Positions 54,501-63,627 are shown, counted from the first letter of the stretch. The stretch is DNA of 64,000 bases from Corynebacterium sp. 13CS0277 (GCF_002994655.1 NZ_PPDL01000011.1:35727-99726), one strand, 5' to 3'. Notes: a model not told the origin generated them from the sequence alone. Program-made: numbers and translations.

Positions 54501-55066
54501 CCGACGAGGGGAAGTGCGGGCTGCACGCGCTCCGGCCAGTAGACACCGCCGTCTTCGGCGGAGCCCAGCAGGATTTCCCGGATGATGGCGTCGTGTTCCG
54601 CGCCGGTGAGCAGCCGGGGCGGGGTGGTGTGGGTGGCCGCGCTGTAGTCGCGCAGGATCGCGAAAGCGAAGCCGTGGACGCTGCGGATCATCGACTGCGC
54701 TGCGGCGAAGGGGGTGCCGGCCAGGCGGGCGGCGAGAATCCGCCGGATGCGCCCGGCGGACTCCTTCGAGCCGGTGAGGATGCAGATGCGGTCCGGGTGG
54801 ACGCCGACGGCGATTTTCTCCAGCACGGCGTCGACGAGCAGGGTCGAGACACCTGACCCTGCCGGGCCGGTCACCCGCCACTGGCCGCTGGCCCCCAGCA
54901 GCGCGGCGGCGTGCTCGGGGTGCTGCACCTGGGGGACGTCACCGCGCTCGTCGCGGGCGATGACGACGCGGGGGTTGATGGTGGACAGCTGTCGCCGCGG
55001 CGGCCGGGTGGCCTCCTGCGCGTCCCCGCCTGCCGCGGCTGGCGTGCCGGTGGTGCTGCTGCTCAC
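51590..55066 (-). CDS. adnA: AdnA, nuclease subunit with degenerate motor site
   Basis: This 1158-residue protein pairs with AdnB. The Walker A position reads GPAGSGVST (67-75), with Val73 in place of the catalytic Lys, as expected for the weak motor of AdnA. The C-terminus has the nuclease motif DIKTG and cysteines HCQSCRLTTIC that, with an upstream Cys, should hold an iron-sulfur cluster. Transcribed before adnB. Confidence 0.94.
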   Translation of the reverse strand: MSSSTTGTPAAAGGDAQEATRPPRRQLSTINPRVVIARDERGDVPQVQHPEHAAALLGASGQWRVTGPAGSGVSTLLVDAVLEKIAVGVHPDRICILTGSKESAGRIRRILAARLAGTPFAAAQSMIRSVHGFAFAILRDYSAATHTTPPRLLTGAEHDAIIREILLGSAEDGGVYWPERVQPALPLVGFARALRDFLLRAEERGLSPQQLREWGATYDRDLWVAAGDFLAEYRAIATLSGRNQLNASELTSRALAALNDPQASALRERILGDIDTLVVDDAQNLDPTAARLVEELRGVVPTSIIGGDVEQAVFRFRGADPRYFADLEVPAEHSITLTGTYRHPTTAALVTCTRAATQPAIVADTLRRSHLLEGRAWSDHVVIVREAGHIQRLKRALLANGVPVHQDSTDMVLSEQPLIQQLLLALTGALRALTPAEVESLVLGPVGGADPVTLRRLIRGLRQSEMARGGNRRALDILVDLLSPESLQDAEDSAGAREAELAAAFAHLTDSELAIFTRLENVLRAGRDALARKDSVEQILWSVWQATGLDVSLTAVALRGGARGSQADTALDAMMNLFDMAGDFAERRPTAGIQSFIDAVNEQQLPTAARDRRAATPDAVTILTAHGVAGQQWPVVIVAGVQEDSWPTIGETGTLFGQEELVDLAGEGIDPRLHVSRAGERLAEELRLFHMALSRATDTLVVTTVDSPEDAQLVPSRFLDDLDDSFVRLRGEDIMAGLIPPIGAAADAEDAVGDDAPGAGDSAAVLATETPEEELALFTLGDTDGSLAAQRDALVEATEQLVLPSPLLAVPTLVAELRRVASSDEHPRLADQAATQLARLAHAGIHTAHPDYWWGELPPSTARPLVPAGDPVTLSPSQVEYVTACPAQTVISRMLAQPIGDTMVLRRGTLVHAAAEAMARGIPLKAIRGLVHDVYDVFITGPDWEVARLHAALDTTLDNTAAWVRARGGVLEGLDLEAVVDVDLRVREHPLRAAEGDDAARAAEAGAADGTQVRIRGRADRIEHHSDGLRIVDIKTGSAVSQAKAEANLQLATYQLALTHAHQAPDGAYRTAKEGQGQTVAGAQLVYVGHAARTTIVTQRDQAALDEDHREELGAILARAARNLRGPSVLAQPGPHCQSCRLTTICPTTAEGTVTTDA

Positions 55067-55496
55067 GACGAATCACTCTCCCCATGTGTGTGCTGTGTGC
55101 GGCGGGGCGGTCTGCCTCGTCGCGGATCGGGTTCCACTGTAGCGCCCCACCCAAGTTCTGACTAGAACACTTTTTCGCACACCTGGTGGAGGCGTCAAAC
55201 CCCCAGGACCACTCCCCCACAGCCCGCAGGCCGCACAGCCACACCCCGCACCCTGCACTCCTGCGGGGCGATCCACCCTTGCACCCCACCGCAGGGCCGC
55301 ACTCGACCACCACCGGTGCCGCCCGCACACACCTGCACGCAGCATGAACTCCGGCAGCACTGCTCCCCGGGACACCCCGGCGACAGCGCCCACCGCCGGC
55401 ACAGGACGCACTCCCACCGGCCGCGCCATCCACAGGCTTCCACCACCGGGCAGGAGTTATCCACACCCCCAGCCGGTGGGCTGCGGGGAAGCGGTC
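55067..55496. other. Intergenic region upstream of adnA
   Basis: These 430 bases hold no credible gene. They should contain the adnA-adnB promoter. The sequence is rich in short GC repeats and no clear site was found. Confidence 0.5.
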
Positions 55497-56357
55497 TTAT
55501 CCCCGCTCGGTGAGGAGGTTTTCCACCCGCTCGATGTGGGTGCGCATCGCCGGCGTCGCCTCCGGGTGGAGTGCGTGCACGAACACGCGGTACAGCAGGG
55601 CGCGCAGCATCATCTGCCGAATGTGGGGGATGTTCGTGTGCCGGGTGAGCACACCATCATCGACGACCTCGGCGAGCAACCCGTCGACCATCGCCAGGGC
55701 GCTGGTGTAGCCATAGGGGCGCGCCACGCACACAATGTCCGTGATGACCGGTGCCTGCCCCTGCGGGGTGATGGTCGTGCCGACGAGGTCGGCGTGGCAC
55801 ACCTGCTGCGGCACCTGCAGCAGCTCCGGATCGAGGGAGTCCTGCAGGCGGGCGGCCATCGTCAGCGCCCAGTGCAGCGCCGGGGTGGGCTCCGCGTCCA
55901 GGTCCAAGCCGGGCTCCAGCACCGTCGAGGGCTGCGGCGACCACGCCGCCTGGTCCGCGATGCGGAAGACATCCGCAACCTCCCAGGGCGGGGCAATCCG
56001 GTCGTGGGTGAACGACGGGACCTCCACTGCGGACAGGGCATCGTCGAGCCGCAGGCCAATCATGACGAGCTCGTCAATGTTGCTGGCCCGGGGGCCCGGG
56101 GTGAAGGTGGAGGCTTTCCAGCCGCCGACGATGACGCGCCCGTCGGTGGCGCGCAAAGGCTTCGCGCAGCGCACCCCATCGATCTGCAGGACGTCGCGCA
56201 ACTCCGCGGAGGTGCGCGCCCGGGCGGGGTCGGCCACCTCCGCGAGCACGACACCTGCGTAGCGGATGCCGTAGTCCCAGCTGCTGCCCAGCGCCTCGTC
56301 CGGGTCCCCGGAGATGCGGAATGCGTCGACAACTGTCTGCGGTACCGTCCTACTCAT
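55497..56357 (-). CDS. TIGR02569 family protein
   Basis: This 286-residue protein is of an actinobacterium-specific family: LGSSWDYGIRYAGVVLAEVADPARA, then TDGRVIVGGWKASTF and VCHADLVGTTI. The fold has a kinase-like (aminoglycoside phosphotransferase) look, but the family has no known function. It follows the same gene order as in mycobacteria. Confidence 0.85.
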   Translation of the reverse strand: MSRTVPQTVVDAFRISGDPDEALGSSWDYGIRYAGVVLAEVADPARARTSAELRDVLQIDGVRCAKPLRATDGRVIVGGWKASTFTPGPRASNIDELVMIGLRLDDALSAVEVPSFTHDRIAPPWEVADVFRIADQAAWSPQPSTVLEPGLDLDAEPTPALHWALTMAARLQDSLDPELLQVPQQVCHADLVGTTITPQGQAPVITDIVCVARPYGYTSALAMVDGLLAEVVDDGVLTRHTNIPHIRQMMLRALLYRVFVHALHPEATPAMRTHIERVENLLTERG

Positions 56358-56419
56358 AGCTGCCCACAGTAGTAGCCCGCAGCCCGACCGCGCACCCGGG
56401 GCGCACGGGCTGCCGCACG

Positions 56420-56454
56420 AAAAAAGTCCTGCCCCACCATTCGGCGGGCAGGAC
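56420..56454 (-). terminator. Terminator of the DUF3152 gene
   Basis: Arms GTCCTGCCC (56426-56434) and GGGCAGGAC (56446-56454) on the minus strand are followed by TTTTTT (complement of 56420-56425). Confidence 0.9.
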
Positions 56455-56493
56455 CTCCTCCACGCGGCCACGCCGCGCGGCAGTGCCTGTGCG

Positions 56494-57444
56494 TTACAGG
56501 GCCGGGTACGGCCAGGGGTTGTAGCGGCAGGTGGCGTTGTCGTCGGGGTAGATCTCCCCTTCGGCGATCTCCCGCAGGCGGGAGTTGTTCAAGTTCAGTG
56601 TCTGCTGCATCATCACCGGCGCCAGTTCCCCATCGCCGCCGCAGGGCTCGTGGGCGGCGTAGCCGATGCCGTGGCCCACCTCGTGGTTGATGAGGTACTG
56701 GCGGTAGGCGCCCAGGTCCCCCTGGAAGGGCACCGCACCCCGCACCCAGCGGGATTCGTTGATGAGCACCCGGTTACCGATGGGGGTGAAGCAGGAGGTC
56801 TCCATCTCGATGTCGTTGCCGCAGTGCTTGTGGGTGGTCTCCGTGGAGGAGAGCTGGATCCGCAGATCGGGTTCCTCCCCGGCCGGCAGCTGGGCTTCGT
56901 CGACGTGCTGGAAGGCGAAGTCGGGGTCGTGGGTCCAGCCGCGCGGGTCGTTGAGGGTAGCGTCGATCATCGCGGCGACGGCGTCGTCGCCGCCGTAGTC
57001 GGCGGTATTGATGCCGTCCTCCACCTCGACGACGTAGGTGTAGGTCTTCTCCGCGCCCTCGCCGACCTTCGGTCCCGGCCGCCCCACCACGTGGTAGGTG
57101 TCGGTGCCGTGTTCCGCAAAAGGCCCGCCGGGCGGCAGTTCGCTCACATCCCGCAGGTTGACGGGCTTCTGCTTAGCCGGGTTGGGGCTGTTGGCCCGCG
57201 TGGCGCGCGCATCCGCAGAATCAGTGCCCTGCTCCGCGACGGTGGTGGTGTCGACCGTGGCGTCGGGGGTGCGGGCGATGTCGACGATGACCCACGCGGT
57301 GAGCACGATGAGCACCGGGATGGCGTAGGCGCGCCAGCCGTAGTTCCTAGCGAACCGGGCGAAGGCGGATTCGCCCCCGCGTGCAGAACTGCCCCCACGT
57401 CGGTGGTGGCGGCGATGGGCGTCTGCGGAGTCGTGAGGAGACAT
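56494..57444 (-). CDS. DUF3152 membrane-anchored zincin-like protein
   Basis: This 316-residue protein has a membrane helix (about 38-56) and an external DUF3152 domain. It has a full metzincin-type motif, HEVGHGIGYAAH (His254, Glu255, His258, Gly261, His265). Metalloprotease activity is thus plausible although the family is listed as unknown. Four cysteines suggest disulfides. Confidence 0.88.
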   Translation of the reverse strand: MSPHDSADAHRRHHRRGGSSARGGESAFARFARNYGWRAYAIPVLIVLTAWVIVDIARTPDATVDTTTVAEQGTDSADARATRANSPNPAKQKPVNLRDVSELPPGGPFAEHGTDTYHVVGRPGPKVGEGAEKTYTYVVEVEDGINTADYGGDDAVAAMIDATLNDPRGWTHDPDFAFQHVDEAQLPAGEEPDLRIQLSSTETTHKHCGNDIEMETSCFTPIGNRVLINESRWVRGAVPFQGDLGAYRQYLINHEVGHGIGYAAHEPCGGDGELAPVMMQQTLNLNNSRLREIAEGEIYPDDNATCRYNPWPYPAL

Positions 57445-57963
57445 CAGTGCTTTCTCGTGGGGGGAAGAATGCGACAAGCAAAAGTGGACGAAGTGACCTG
57501 GTGCAGGTCCGCGCCACACCTGAAAAAAGACGGCGGGCGGCAGGCCAGCTTCCCTTGAAGCGCGCACAGCACGGAGCGGCGGGGAAGCTGCACACTGCTG
57601 TGGCAGATGTGGCAACCATACCGCGCAGCACCCCAGGCAAGCGAAGCGGGAAGCCACCCCTGGCCGGCACATCCCACCCGAACGCGCCAGGGTCCACCAC
57701 CCTCGCCGACGGAAGCAGCACTCCGGCCGCCGAGGAGCCGGAGAAACACACCACTCGCCCCGCACGCCGGTACAAGGTGGCGTGCGGGGCGAGCACAGGG
57801 ATGCACGGGGACCACAGTGTGGGCCCTCACCGTGCGAGTCGACGCACCTGCACACACCCGGCCGCAGCCTTGGGTGGCCGCGGCTTAAGGACCTGCGTGC
57901 AGGCGAAGACTGTGGGATGCCACCGCAGCACGCTTGCGTGCCGCGGGGCGGATAAGGCCGGTA
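57445..57963. other. Intergenic region between DUF3152 and DUF3107 genes
   Basis: These 519 bases lack a convincing gene. In M. tuberculosis a TetR-type gene lies here; no such frame is present. Confidence 0.5.
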
Positions 57964-58191
57964 TTAGCCCTGGACGAAGCCGACGGGGCGTGCCGTGGAG
58001 GCACCCAGCTCGACGTAGGCGATCGTCTCGGCGCGCAGCAGGTAGCGGCGGCCGCGGTTGTCGGCGAGTTCGATGACCTTGGACCCTGCGGCCAGCGCGT
58101 CGCGCACCTCGTTCACGGTGCTGTCCTGGTCGCCGTCGGTGCTGATCGCCAGTTCGCGGGGGTTGTCGGTGAAGCCGATCTTGATGTCCAC
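57964..58191 (-). CDS. DUF3107 family protein (TB9.4-like)
   Basis: This 75-residue protein begins at GTG 58191 (DIKIGFTDNPRELAIST). It has the family plan of a short beta-rich protein ending AYVELG. Function is unknown. A ribosome site AGGAG lies upstream, rather far from the start. It diverges from the DEAD-box gene. Confidence 0.88.
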   Translation of the reverse strand: MDIKIGFTDNPRELAISTDGDQDSTVNEVRDALAAGSKVIELADNRGRRYLLRAETIAYVELGASTARPVGFVQG

Positions 58192-58760
58192 GGTGTCTCT
58201 TTTCTCCTCGAACGATGGTCTCCCGGCGCACGTGCGCACGCTATGTGCGCCGGTGCCCCGTGGGGTGTTGTGTCCGACAGTAGCGCGGTAGGCGACACAA
58301 GCGGGGCACAACGCCACCGACGGGTGCGTCCCCGCGCCCGCGCACGGCGCATCTCACCGGGCGTCATCGCCCCCGCGCATTCCTCCCGCGACGTGCGCAA
58401 ATGCGCCGTACTGGCACACGCAACGCGCACCCCACTCCGCCCGCCCCACCTGGGGTGTTCCCTGGTAGCGAACACGGCCGCACTGTGGGTGTGAGGGGAT
58501 CGAGGACGGCGGACGTTGGGCGCGTGGCATGTGGTGGTGCTGCGCGCCGTGACGTCGCCCCCAGTGGTTTCGACTCCACACCCGGCGGATGCACGGCGAG
58601 GTCGTCCCGCGCAGTCGCACCCCGGCCCCGCGCGGGCGGGCTGTCCGCCGCTCGTGGGGCGCTTCTCCCCGACCACCTCGCTCGGCAGGTGAAAGGGGGC
58701 GGGTGTTTTCGTGCAGGTGGCGGCGCTTGCGCCCCGGGTCCTCTAGTAGGCTTAAGACTT
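58192..58760. promoter_or_regulatory. Divergent promoter region for DUF3107 and DEAD-box genes
   Basis: There is no credible gene in 569 bases. TAGGCT at 58747-58752 lies eight bases before the GTG of the helicase gene, with no ribosome site between, suggesting a leaderless transcript. Confidence 0.5.
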
Positions 58761-60194
58761 GTGTCGACTCAAGTTGAAAACCACACTGACGCCCCTGCTC
58801 ACGCTGCCGCGGAGGGGGCACCCCTGCCGGCCACGTTTGCCGAGCTGGGGGTCGCCGCCGAGATCGTGGACGCGCTCGCCGAGCGGGGGATCGTGCGCAC
58901 CTTCGCGATCCAGCAGCTGACGCTGCCGCTGGCTCTCGACGGGGTGGATCTCATTGGCCAGGCCCGGACGGGCATGGGCAAGACCTATGGCTTTGGTGTG
59001 CCGCTACTGGACCGGGTGTTTGACTCGGCGGATGTCGCGGAGCTCGACGGCACCCCGCGCGCGCTGGTGGTCGTGCCGACGCGCGAGTTGTGCGTGCAGG
59101 TGGCGGATGATTTGCAGCGGGCGGCGAAAAACATTCCCGTCGATGTAGAGGCCATCTATGGTGGCTCCCCCTACGAGCCGCAGCGGGAGGCCCTGCAGCG
59201 GGGCGTCGATGTGGTGGTGGGCACCCCGGGCCGCCTGATCGACCTCTACGAGCAGGGGGATTTGCGCCTCGATGAGGTGGCGGTCCTCGTCATCGACGAG
59301 GCGGACGAGATGCTCGACTTGGGATTCCTCCCGGCGATTGAAAAGCTGCTGGCGGCGTTGACGCACCAGCACCAGACGATGTTGTTCTCGGCGACGATGC
59401 CGGGGCCGGTGATTTCCCTGGCGCGGTCGTTCCTGCACCAGCCGATTCATATTCGTGCGGAAAGCCCCTCGGAGTCGGCCACCCAGTCGACGATTCGGCA
59501 GGTGGTGTTCCAGGCGCACCGTATGGATAAGGCGGCGGTGCTGGCGAAGGTGCTGCAGGCCAACAATCGGGGCCGGACGATTATTTTCACGCGCACGAAG
59601 CGCACCGCCGCGATGGTGGCCGAGGAGCTCGCGGAGCGCGGCTTCAAGGTCGGCGCGGTGCACGGCGATATGGCGCAGCCGGTGCGTGAGCGTTCCCTGG
59701 CGGCGTTCCGCGCCGGCGAGATCGAGATCCTGGTGGCCACCGATGTGGCCGCCCGCGGCATCGACGTCGATGATGTCACCCACGTCATCAACTACCAGAC
59801 CCCGGATGATCCGTCGACGTATGTGCACCGCATTGGCCGCACGGGCCGCGCCGGCCACGAGGGGACTGCGGTGACGATGGTCGGCTTCGACGAGATGATG
59901 AAGTGGAAGTCGATCAACGACGCCCACGATGTGGGCATGGCGGAGCCGCCGCAGTGGTTCTCCACCTCCCCGGAGCTGCTGGAGGCCCTCGACATCCCGG
60001 GCGGGGTGTCCGATCGGATTGGCCCGCCGCGGCGGGTCTTTGGGGGCGCGAACGCGACTGCCCCGAAGCGTTCCCGTGGGGCCCGCACGGGTGGCACCCC
60101 GTCCCCCCGGGGCGGCGGCAATTCCCGCGGCGCGTCCTCGCGGGGCGGGCGGGGTCGCCGCACCGGCCGCGGTGAGCGCGGGGGCCGCGCATGA
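58761..60194 (+). CDS. DEAD-box RNA helicase (RhlE-like, Rv3211-like)
   Basis: This 477-residue protein has motif I ARTGMGKT (68-75), DEAD (179-182), SAT, and HRIGRTGR near the end of the second domain. The C-terminal 70 residues are Arg/Gly-rich, typical of RNA-binding tails. It would remodel rRNA or mRNA, perhaps in cold or stress. It starts at GTG 58761 and overlaps the next gene by ATGA. Confidence 0.93.
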   Translation: MSTQVENHTDAPAHAAAEGAPLPATFAELGVAAEIVDALAERGIVRTFAIQQLTLPLALDGVDLIGQARTGMGKTYGFGVPLLDRVFDSADVAELDGTPRALVVVPTRELCVQVADDLQRAAKNIPVDVEAIYGGSPYEPQREALQRGVDVVVGTPGRLIDLYEQGDLRLDEVAVLVIDEADEMLDLGFLPAIEKLLAALTHQHQTMLFSATMPGPVISLARSFLHQPIHIRAESPSESATQSTIRQVVFQAHRMDKAAVLAKVLQANNRGRTIIFTRTKRTAAMVAEELAERGFKVGAVHGDMAQPVRERSLAAFRAGEIEILVATDVAARGIDVDDVTHVINYQTPDDPSTYVHRIGRTGRAGHEGTAVTMVGFDEMMKWKSINDAHDVGMAEPPQWFSTSPELLEALDIPGGVSDRIGPPRRVFGGANATAPKRSRGARTGGTPSPRGGGNSRGASSRGGRGRRTGRGERGGRA

Positions 60195-61519
60195 GCCGGG
60201 CCGAGACACCCGCGCACCACACCCCCGCAGGCTTGCCTGCGGATCCCGCCACCCCCCACACTCGTACCCCACGCCCCGCGTCGGCGCCCGTGGCGACGCT
60301 GCGCAATACTGCGCGTGACCGCAAGGCCGCCCTGGCGATCGCTGCGGTGTGCGCCGTCGCCGTGGCGGGCGTGGCGGTGTCCGCACCGATTCATCGTGTC
60401 ACCCACACCGTCGCCGAGGCCCCGGCCTCACTGCCCGCGGAGGCGGCCGCGGTCCCCGGGGCCGTGGTGGAGGCCTGGAGTCAGGAGGACACCTCCGCGG
60501 CGTTCACCCCGAAGCCACTGCCTGTGGATGGCGTCGTGGCCATCCCGCAGGGCACGGGGGTCATCGCCGTGGACCCCGCCACGGGCGAGGTGCGGTGGCG
60601 CTACGAGCGCCGCGGTATGCCCTTGTGTTCGCTGTCGACGAGTTTCGGCGCGGTGCAGGCCGTGTTCGAGGGGCGCGAGGGCTGCGGGGAGGTCACGAGC
60701 CTCGCCGCGCAGACCGGCCAGTACCGGGCGACGCGCGCCGCCCGGAATGCGGAGTCGGTGGCCCCGGTGATTTCCAACGACTCCGTCGGCACGGTCTCCC
60801 CGCACTGGGTGGAGCTGTGGCGCAGCGACCTGGTGCGCACCCTCGAGTACGGCACGAATGAGGTGCCGCAGGAGCCAGGCATGCAACCCCACGAGGGTTG
60901 CGAGATCACCGCCGCGCTGACCCGCAAGGGCAACGTCGCGGTCTCTGAGCGCTGCCCGGAAGATCCGGAAACCTCCCACGTGCGGCTCATGAAGGCGGTG
61001 CCGGAGGATTCCCGCAAACCGGAGCTGTCCATCGAGATCGACCTCAAGGGCCAAGGCCACGTCGTGGCGATTTCGGAAACCCACTCGGCGGTTTACCTGG
61101 AGTCCCCCTCGCCGCGGCTGTACTCCTTCGACGCCGAGGGCACCCTCGTCGGGGATCGCGCGGTCGCACCCGCCCCGAACGACGCCCAGGTGGAGGGCCG
61201 GCCGGCAATGTACCAATACATTGCGGACTTGCCGCACCACATGAGCTGGTTCGACGGGGAGCGTCTCTACCTCTTCGACCCGGAGACCCTCGAGGTGGCC
61301 CAGGTGTTTGAGGGCGCGATCGGCACGGGTGCGGCGATGGCGGGCCGCCTGTTGGTGCCCGTCGCGGACGGTATTGCGGTGGCGAATTGGTCGACAGGGG
61401 AGGTCGAAAGGGTCATCCCGGTCACCCGCGACAGCACCGGCCCGGTGAGTCTCGCGGTGGTTGGCGACACGATTCTGGAGCAGCGCGACATCGAACTCGT
61501 CGCCTTGCGCCCCGCCTAA
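60191..61519 (+). CDS. Membrane-anchored PQQ-like beta-propeller protein (Rv3212-like)
   Basis: This 442-residue protein has one membrane helix (about 50-70) and an external domain with propeller-type repeats (GVIAVDPATGEVRWRYE, AVANWSTGEVERVIPV). It is translationally coupled to the DEAD-box gene through ATGA. Function is unknown. Paired cysteines suggest an extracytoplasmic fold. Confidence 0.85.
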   Translation: MSRAETPAHHTPAGLPADPATPHTRTPRPASAPVATLRNTARDRKAALAIAAVCAVAVAGVAVSAPIHRVTHTVAEAPASLPAEAAAVPGAVVEAWSQEDTSAAFTPKPLPVDGVVAIPQGTGVIAVDPATGEVRWRYERRGMPLCSLSTSFGAVQAVFEGREGCGEVTSLAAQTGQYRATRAARNAESVAPVISNDSVGTVSPHWVELWRSDLVRTLEYGTNEVPQEPGMQPHEGCEITAALTRKGNVAVSERCPEDPETSHVRLMKAVPEDSRKPELSIEIDLKGQGHVVAISETHSAVYLESPSPRLYSFDAEGTLVGDRAVAPAPNDAQVEGRPAMYQYIADLPHHMSWFDGERLYLFDPETLEVAQVFEGAIGTGAAMAGRLLVPVADGIAVANWSTGEVERVIPVTRDSTGPVSLAVVGDTILEQRDIELVALRPA

Positions 61520-61621
61520 CACAGGCCACACTTTTCAGGGCCTGTCTCTCTCCCCCTTCACCCCTGTCCTGGGCGCGCGACCGGCCCCAAGCAACCTCGC
61601 GCGACAGGCCCCACAATGCAG

Positions 61622-61660
61622 ACGATCCCCGGGTGGCTACGAGAGCCTTCCGGGGATCGT
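61622..61660. terminator. Hairpin between convergent genes
   Basis: Perfect 11-bp arms ACGATCCCCGG (61622-61632) and CCGGGGATCGT (61650-61660) lie between stops at 61519 and 61729. No T tract is present. Confidence 0.55.
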
Positions 61661-61728
61661 GTGCGTTGTGGCGCGGCGCGTCCGCGCCCTCATCGGCACT
61701 GACTGCGCCGACGGTGCCAGTCGCTGCG

Positions 61729-62178
61729 CTACCGGGTGCCGGCGTCGAAGGTGGCGGTGGCCCACTGCAGGGCAGCGGAGTTGAAGGAGCAGTACAGCCC
61801 GTAGAGGGCCACGGCGGCGGTGACGATGGCGACGAAAGTCCAGCCCCCCTGCACCATGTACCAGGCGACGGGCAGCAGCAGCATCTGCAGGATGATGACG
61901 GGGCCGCGGCCGAAGCGGCGGCCGTGGAACAGCAGCCAGCCGCACCAGCCGACGAAGCCGAAGACCAGCAGGATGAACACGGCGTTGCCGTAGCCGATGG
62001 CGAGCTCCCGGCCGGGCTGGGTGCTCACGACGGACTCGTCGACGTCGTGCAGCAGTTGGTGGATGACCGCGTAGATGGCGTACGCCAAGCCGAGTGCGCC
62101 CTCGACCATGCCGACGATGCCGGCGCGGCGGACGGTCGCGGGGACGGGAGTGTAGCCAGAAGTTCTTTGTGTCGTCAC
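61729..62178 (-). CDS. Four-helix membrane protein of unknown function
   Basis: This protein of about 149 residues has four hydrophobic helices (GIVGMVEGALGLAYAIYAVI, AVFILLVFGFVGWCGWLLF, VIILQMLLLPVAWYMV, FVAIVTAAVALYGLY). It matches the small membrane proteins found between the Rv3212-like gene and whiB1 in relatives. The start may be GTG 62178 or TTG 62187. Confidence 0.8.
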   Translation of the reverse strand: MTTQRTSGYTPVPATVRRAGIVGMVEGALGLAYAIYAVIHQLLHDVDESVVSTQPGRELAIGYGNAVFILLVFGFVGWCGWLLFHGRRFGRGPVIILQMLLLPVAWYMVQGGWTFVAIVTAAVALYGLYCSFNSAALQWATATFDAGTR

Positions 62179-63084
62179 GGGGTGCAAGTCTACGGCACGG
62201 CCCGGGCCGGGTACCCCCGGATTTTCACCCTCCTGCGGGTGGGTGCCGGGGGCGCGGTGCCGCCGTCGGTGGTGGTGTCTCAGGACTGCTCATGTATCAC
62301 CGGAGCACCTTCAATCCCACGGGCATATGACCGGGCAAGCATGGGTTGATGCGCTCTTGAGCACCAAAGATGTCACCTTTGTGATGAGGGAAAAATGTGC
62401 GGCGCATGTCGCGCTCATCACGAAAAATAAGGTAGCCCTGGGTGCTGCAGCTCTTTTCATCTTGACGCATCTGGCGGATGCATACTCACGCGCCGGGCCG
62501 CGTTTTTTGCGCAGGTCATCGCCCGGAAGCAACATTGCAACATGTTCAAATGTGGGTTTGCAGGGCCCAAAAATGCCCCCATTTTTTAGCCCCGGACGCG
62601 CGAAAAATGACCCTCTTTTTGTGAGAAGCGCCACTTTTTTGACTAAACCTCTTCCCAAGGGCTGCTGGACATGCCATCATTGCTCAGTAGCCAGCGAGAG
62701 GCCGGGTACAAAAACCGCGACAACCAGCTAGTTCATGCCGGTATCCGCACATATCCCACGCTCCTCTCGTTCACACAGTCACAGCCACGACGGCCGGCGA
62801 TGCCCCCATCTCCTGCCGCTGTAGGCCCCGCCGCCACACCACGACTTGTCGGACCTTTCACGCCTCCAGGCAATGAAAGCACCAATGGTTGTTTCCGGTT
62901 CGGTGGCGACCCGACACCCGCCCGCCTGATGCCCTGCATCCGACGGCCGGACACAGTGCGCAGCACCCATTCGCGCCCTGCGCGCGGATCGTGACCTGTT
63001 GCTGCGCTGCGGGGCAAGATGCCCCGCCACCACCCAACGAACCACTGACGTTTCCCGACACGCACAACATCGAAGGAGTAACTC
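62179..63084. promoter_or_regulatory. 906-bp non-coding region upstream of whiB1, with an AT-rich core
   Basis: There is no credible gene. The part from about 62340 to 62660 is much more AT-rich than its surroundings. It contains TCAC-CTTT-GTGA (62373-62384) and GTGATGAG/CTCATCAC inverted arms (62381-62388 and 62414-62421), plus several A/T runs. This is likely regulatory DNA for whiB1, or a remnant of acquired sequence. Confidence 0.5.
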
Positions 63085-63351
63085 ATGGATTGGCGCCACA
63101 AGGCTGTTTGCCGTGACGAAGACCCGGAACTGTTCTTCCCCGTGGGCAACTCTGGCCCCGCCCTGGCTCAGGTCGCAAAGGCCAAGATGGTCTGCAACCG
63201 CTGCCCGGTGACCTCCGAGTGCCTCGCATGGGCACTGGAGACCGGTCAGGACGCCGGCGTGTGGGGTGGCATGAGTGAGGACGAGCGCCGCGCACTCAAG
63301 CGCCGCAAGAAGGGCCGCCGCGGTGCCGCCAAGGCCCGCACCACGGTCTAG
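63085..63351 (+). CDS. whiB1: WhiB1 iron-sulfur transcription regulator
   Basis: This 88-residue protein has Cys9, Cys37, Cys40, Cys46 and the GVWGG turn (58-62), then a basic tail (RRALKRRKKGRRG) that binds DNA. Sequence and position match WhiB1, the essential NO-responsive regulator of actinobacteria. AAGGAG at 63073-63078 fixes the start. Confidence 0.95.
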   Translation: MDWRHKAVCRDEDPELFFPVGNSGPALAQVAKAKMVCNRCPVTSECLAWALETGQDAGVWGGMSEDERRALKRRKKGRRGAAKARTTV

Positions 63352-63552
63352 CATCCCCACCCCACCCCTTCAAGGGACCACGGCCGCGACCGCCCCACTT
63401 TTCTTCGGTGGCGGCGGCGCATCCTCCCACGCCGGGCACTGTTTGCCCCGTTAGACAACCAACTTCCCACCCCTGTAGGGTGTTGTGAGTTCACCCCTGA
63501 CACCACCTGCCACAGGCGCGTGTCACCTGCAAGAAAAATTCGAGGAGTTCGC

Positions 63553-63627
63553 ATGAGCAAGCGAGGCCGCAAGCGCAAGGACCGCCGTAAGGGCAAGGCA
63601 AACCACGGCAAGCGTCCCAACGCTTAA
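63553..63627 (+). CDS. 50S ribosomal protein bL37 (24 aa)
   Basis: A 24-codon frame behind GAGGAG (63542-63547) encodes MSKRGRKRKDRRKGKANHGK, then RPNA. It matches the very short, highly basic bL37 protein of actinobacterial large subunits. A terminator follows at 63710. Confidence 0.9.
   Translation: MSKRGRKRKDRRKGKANHGKRPNA

Noticed and set aside
57381..58076. 231-codon plus-strand frame between DUF3152 and DUF3107, considered as a TetR gene
   Set aside because: No helix-turn-helix or TetR-like pattern and it overlaps DUF3107; probably chance.
62311..62658. 115-codon minus-strand frame in the AT-rich island
   Set aside because: No ribosome site, no recognisable motif; the island is more likely regulatory or remnant.
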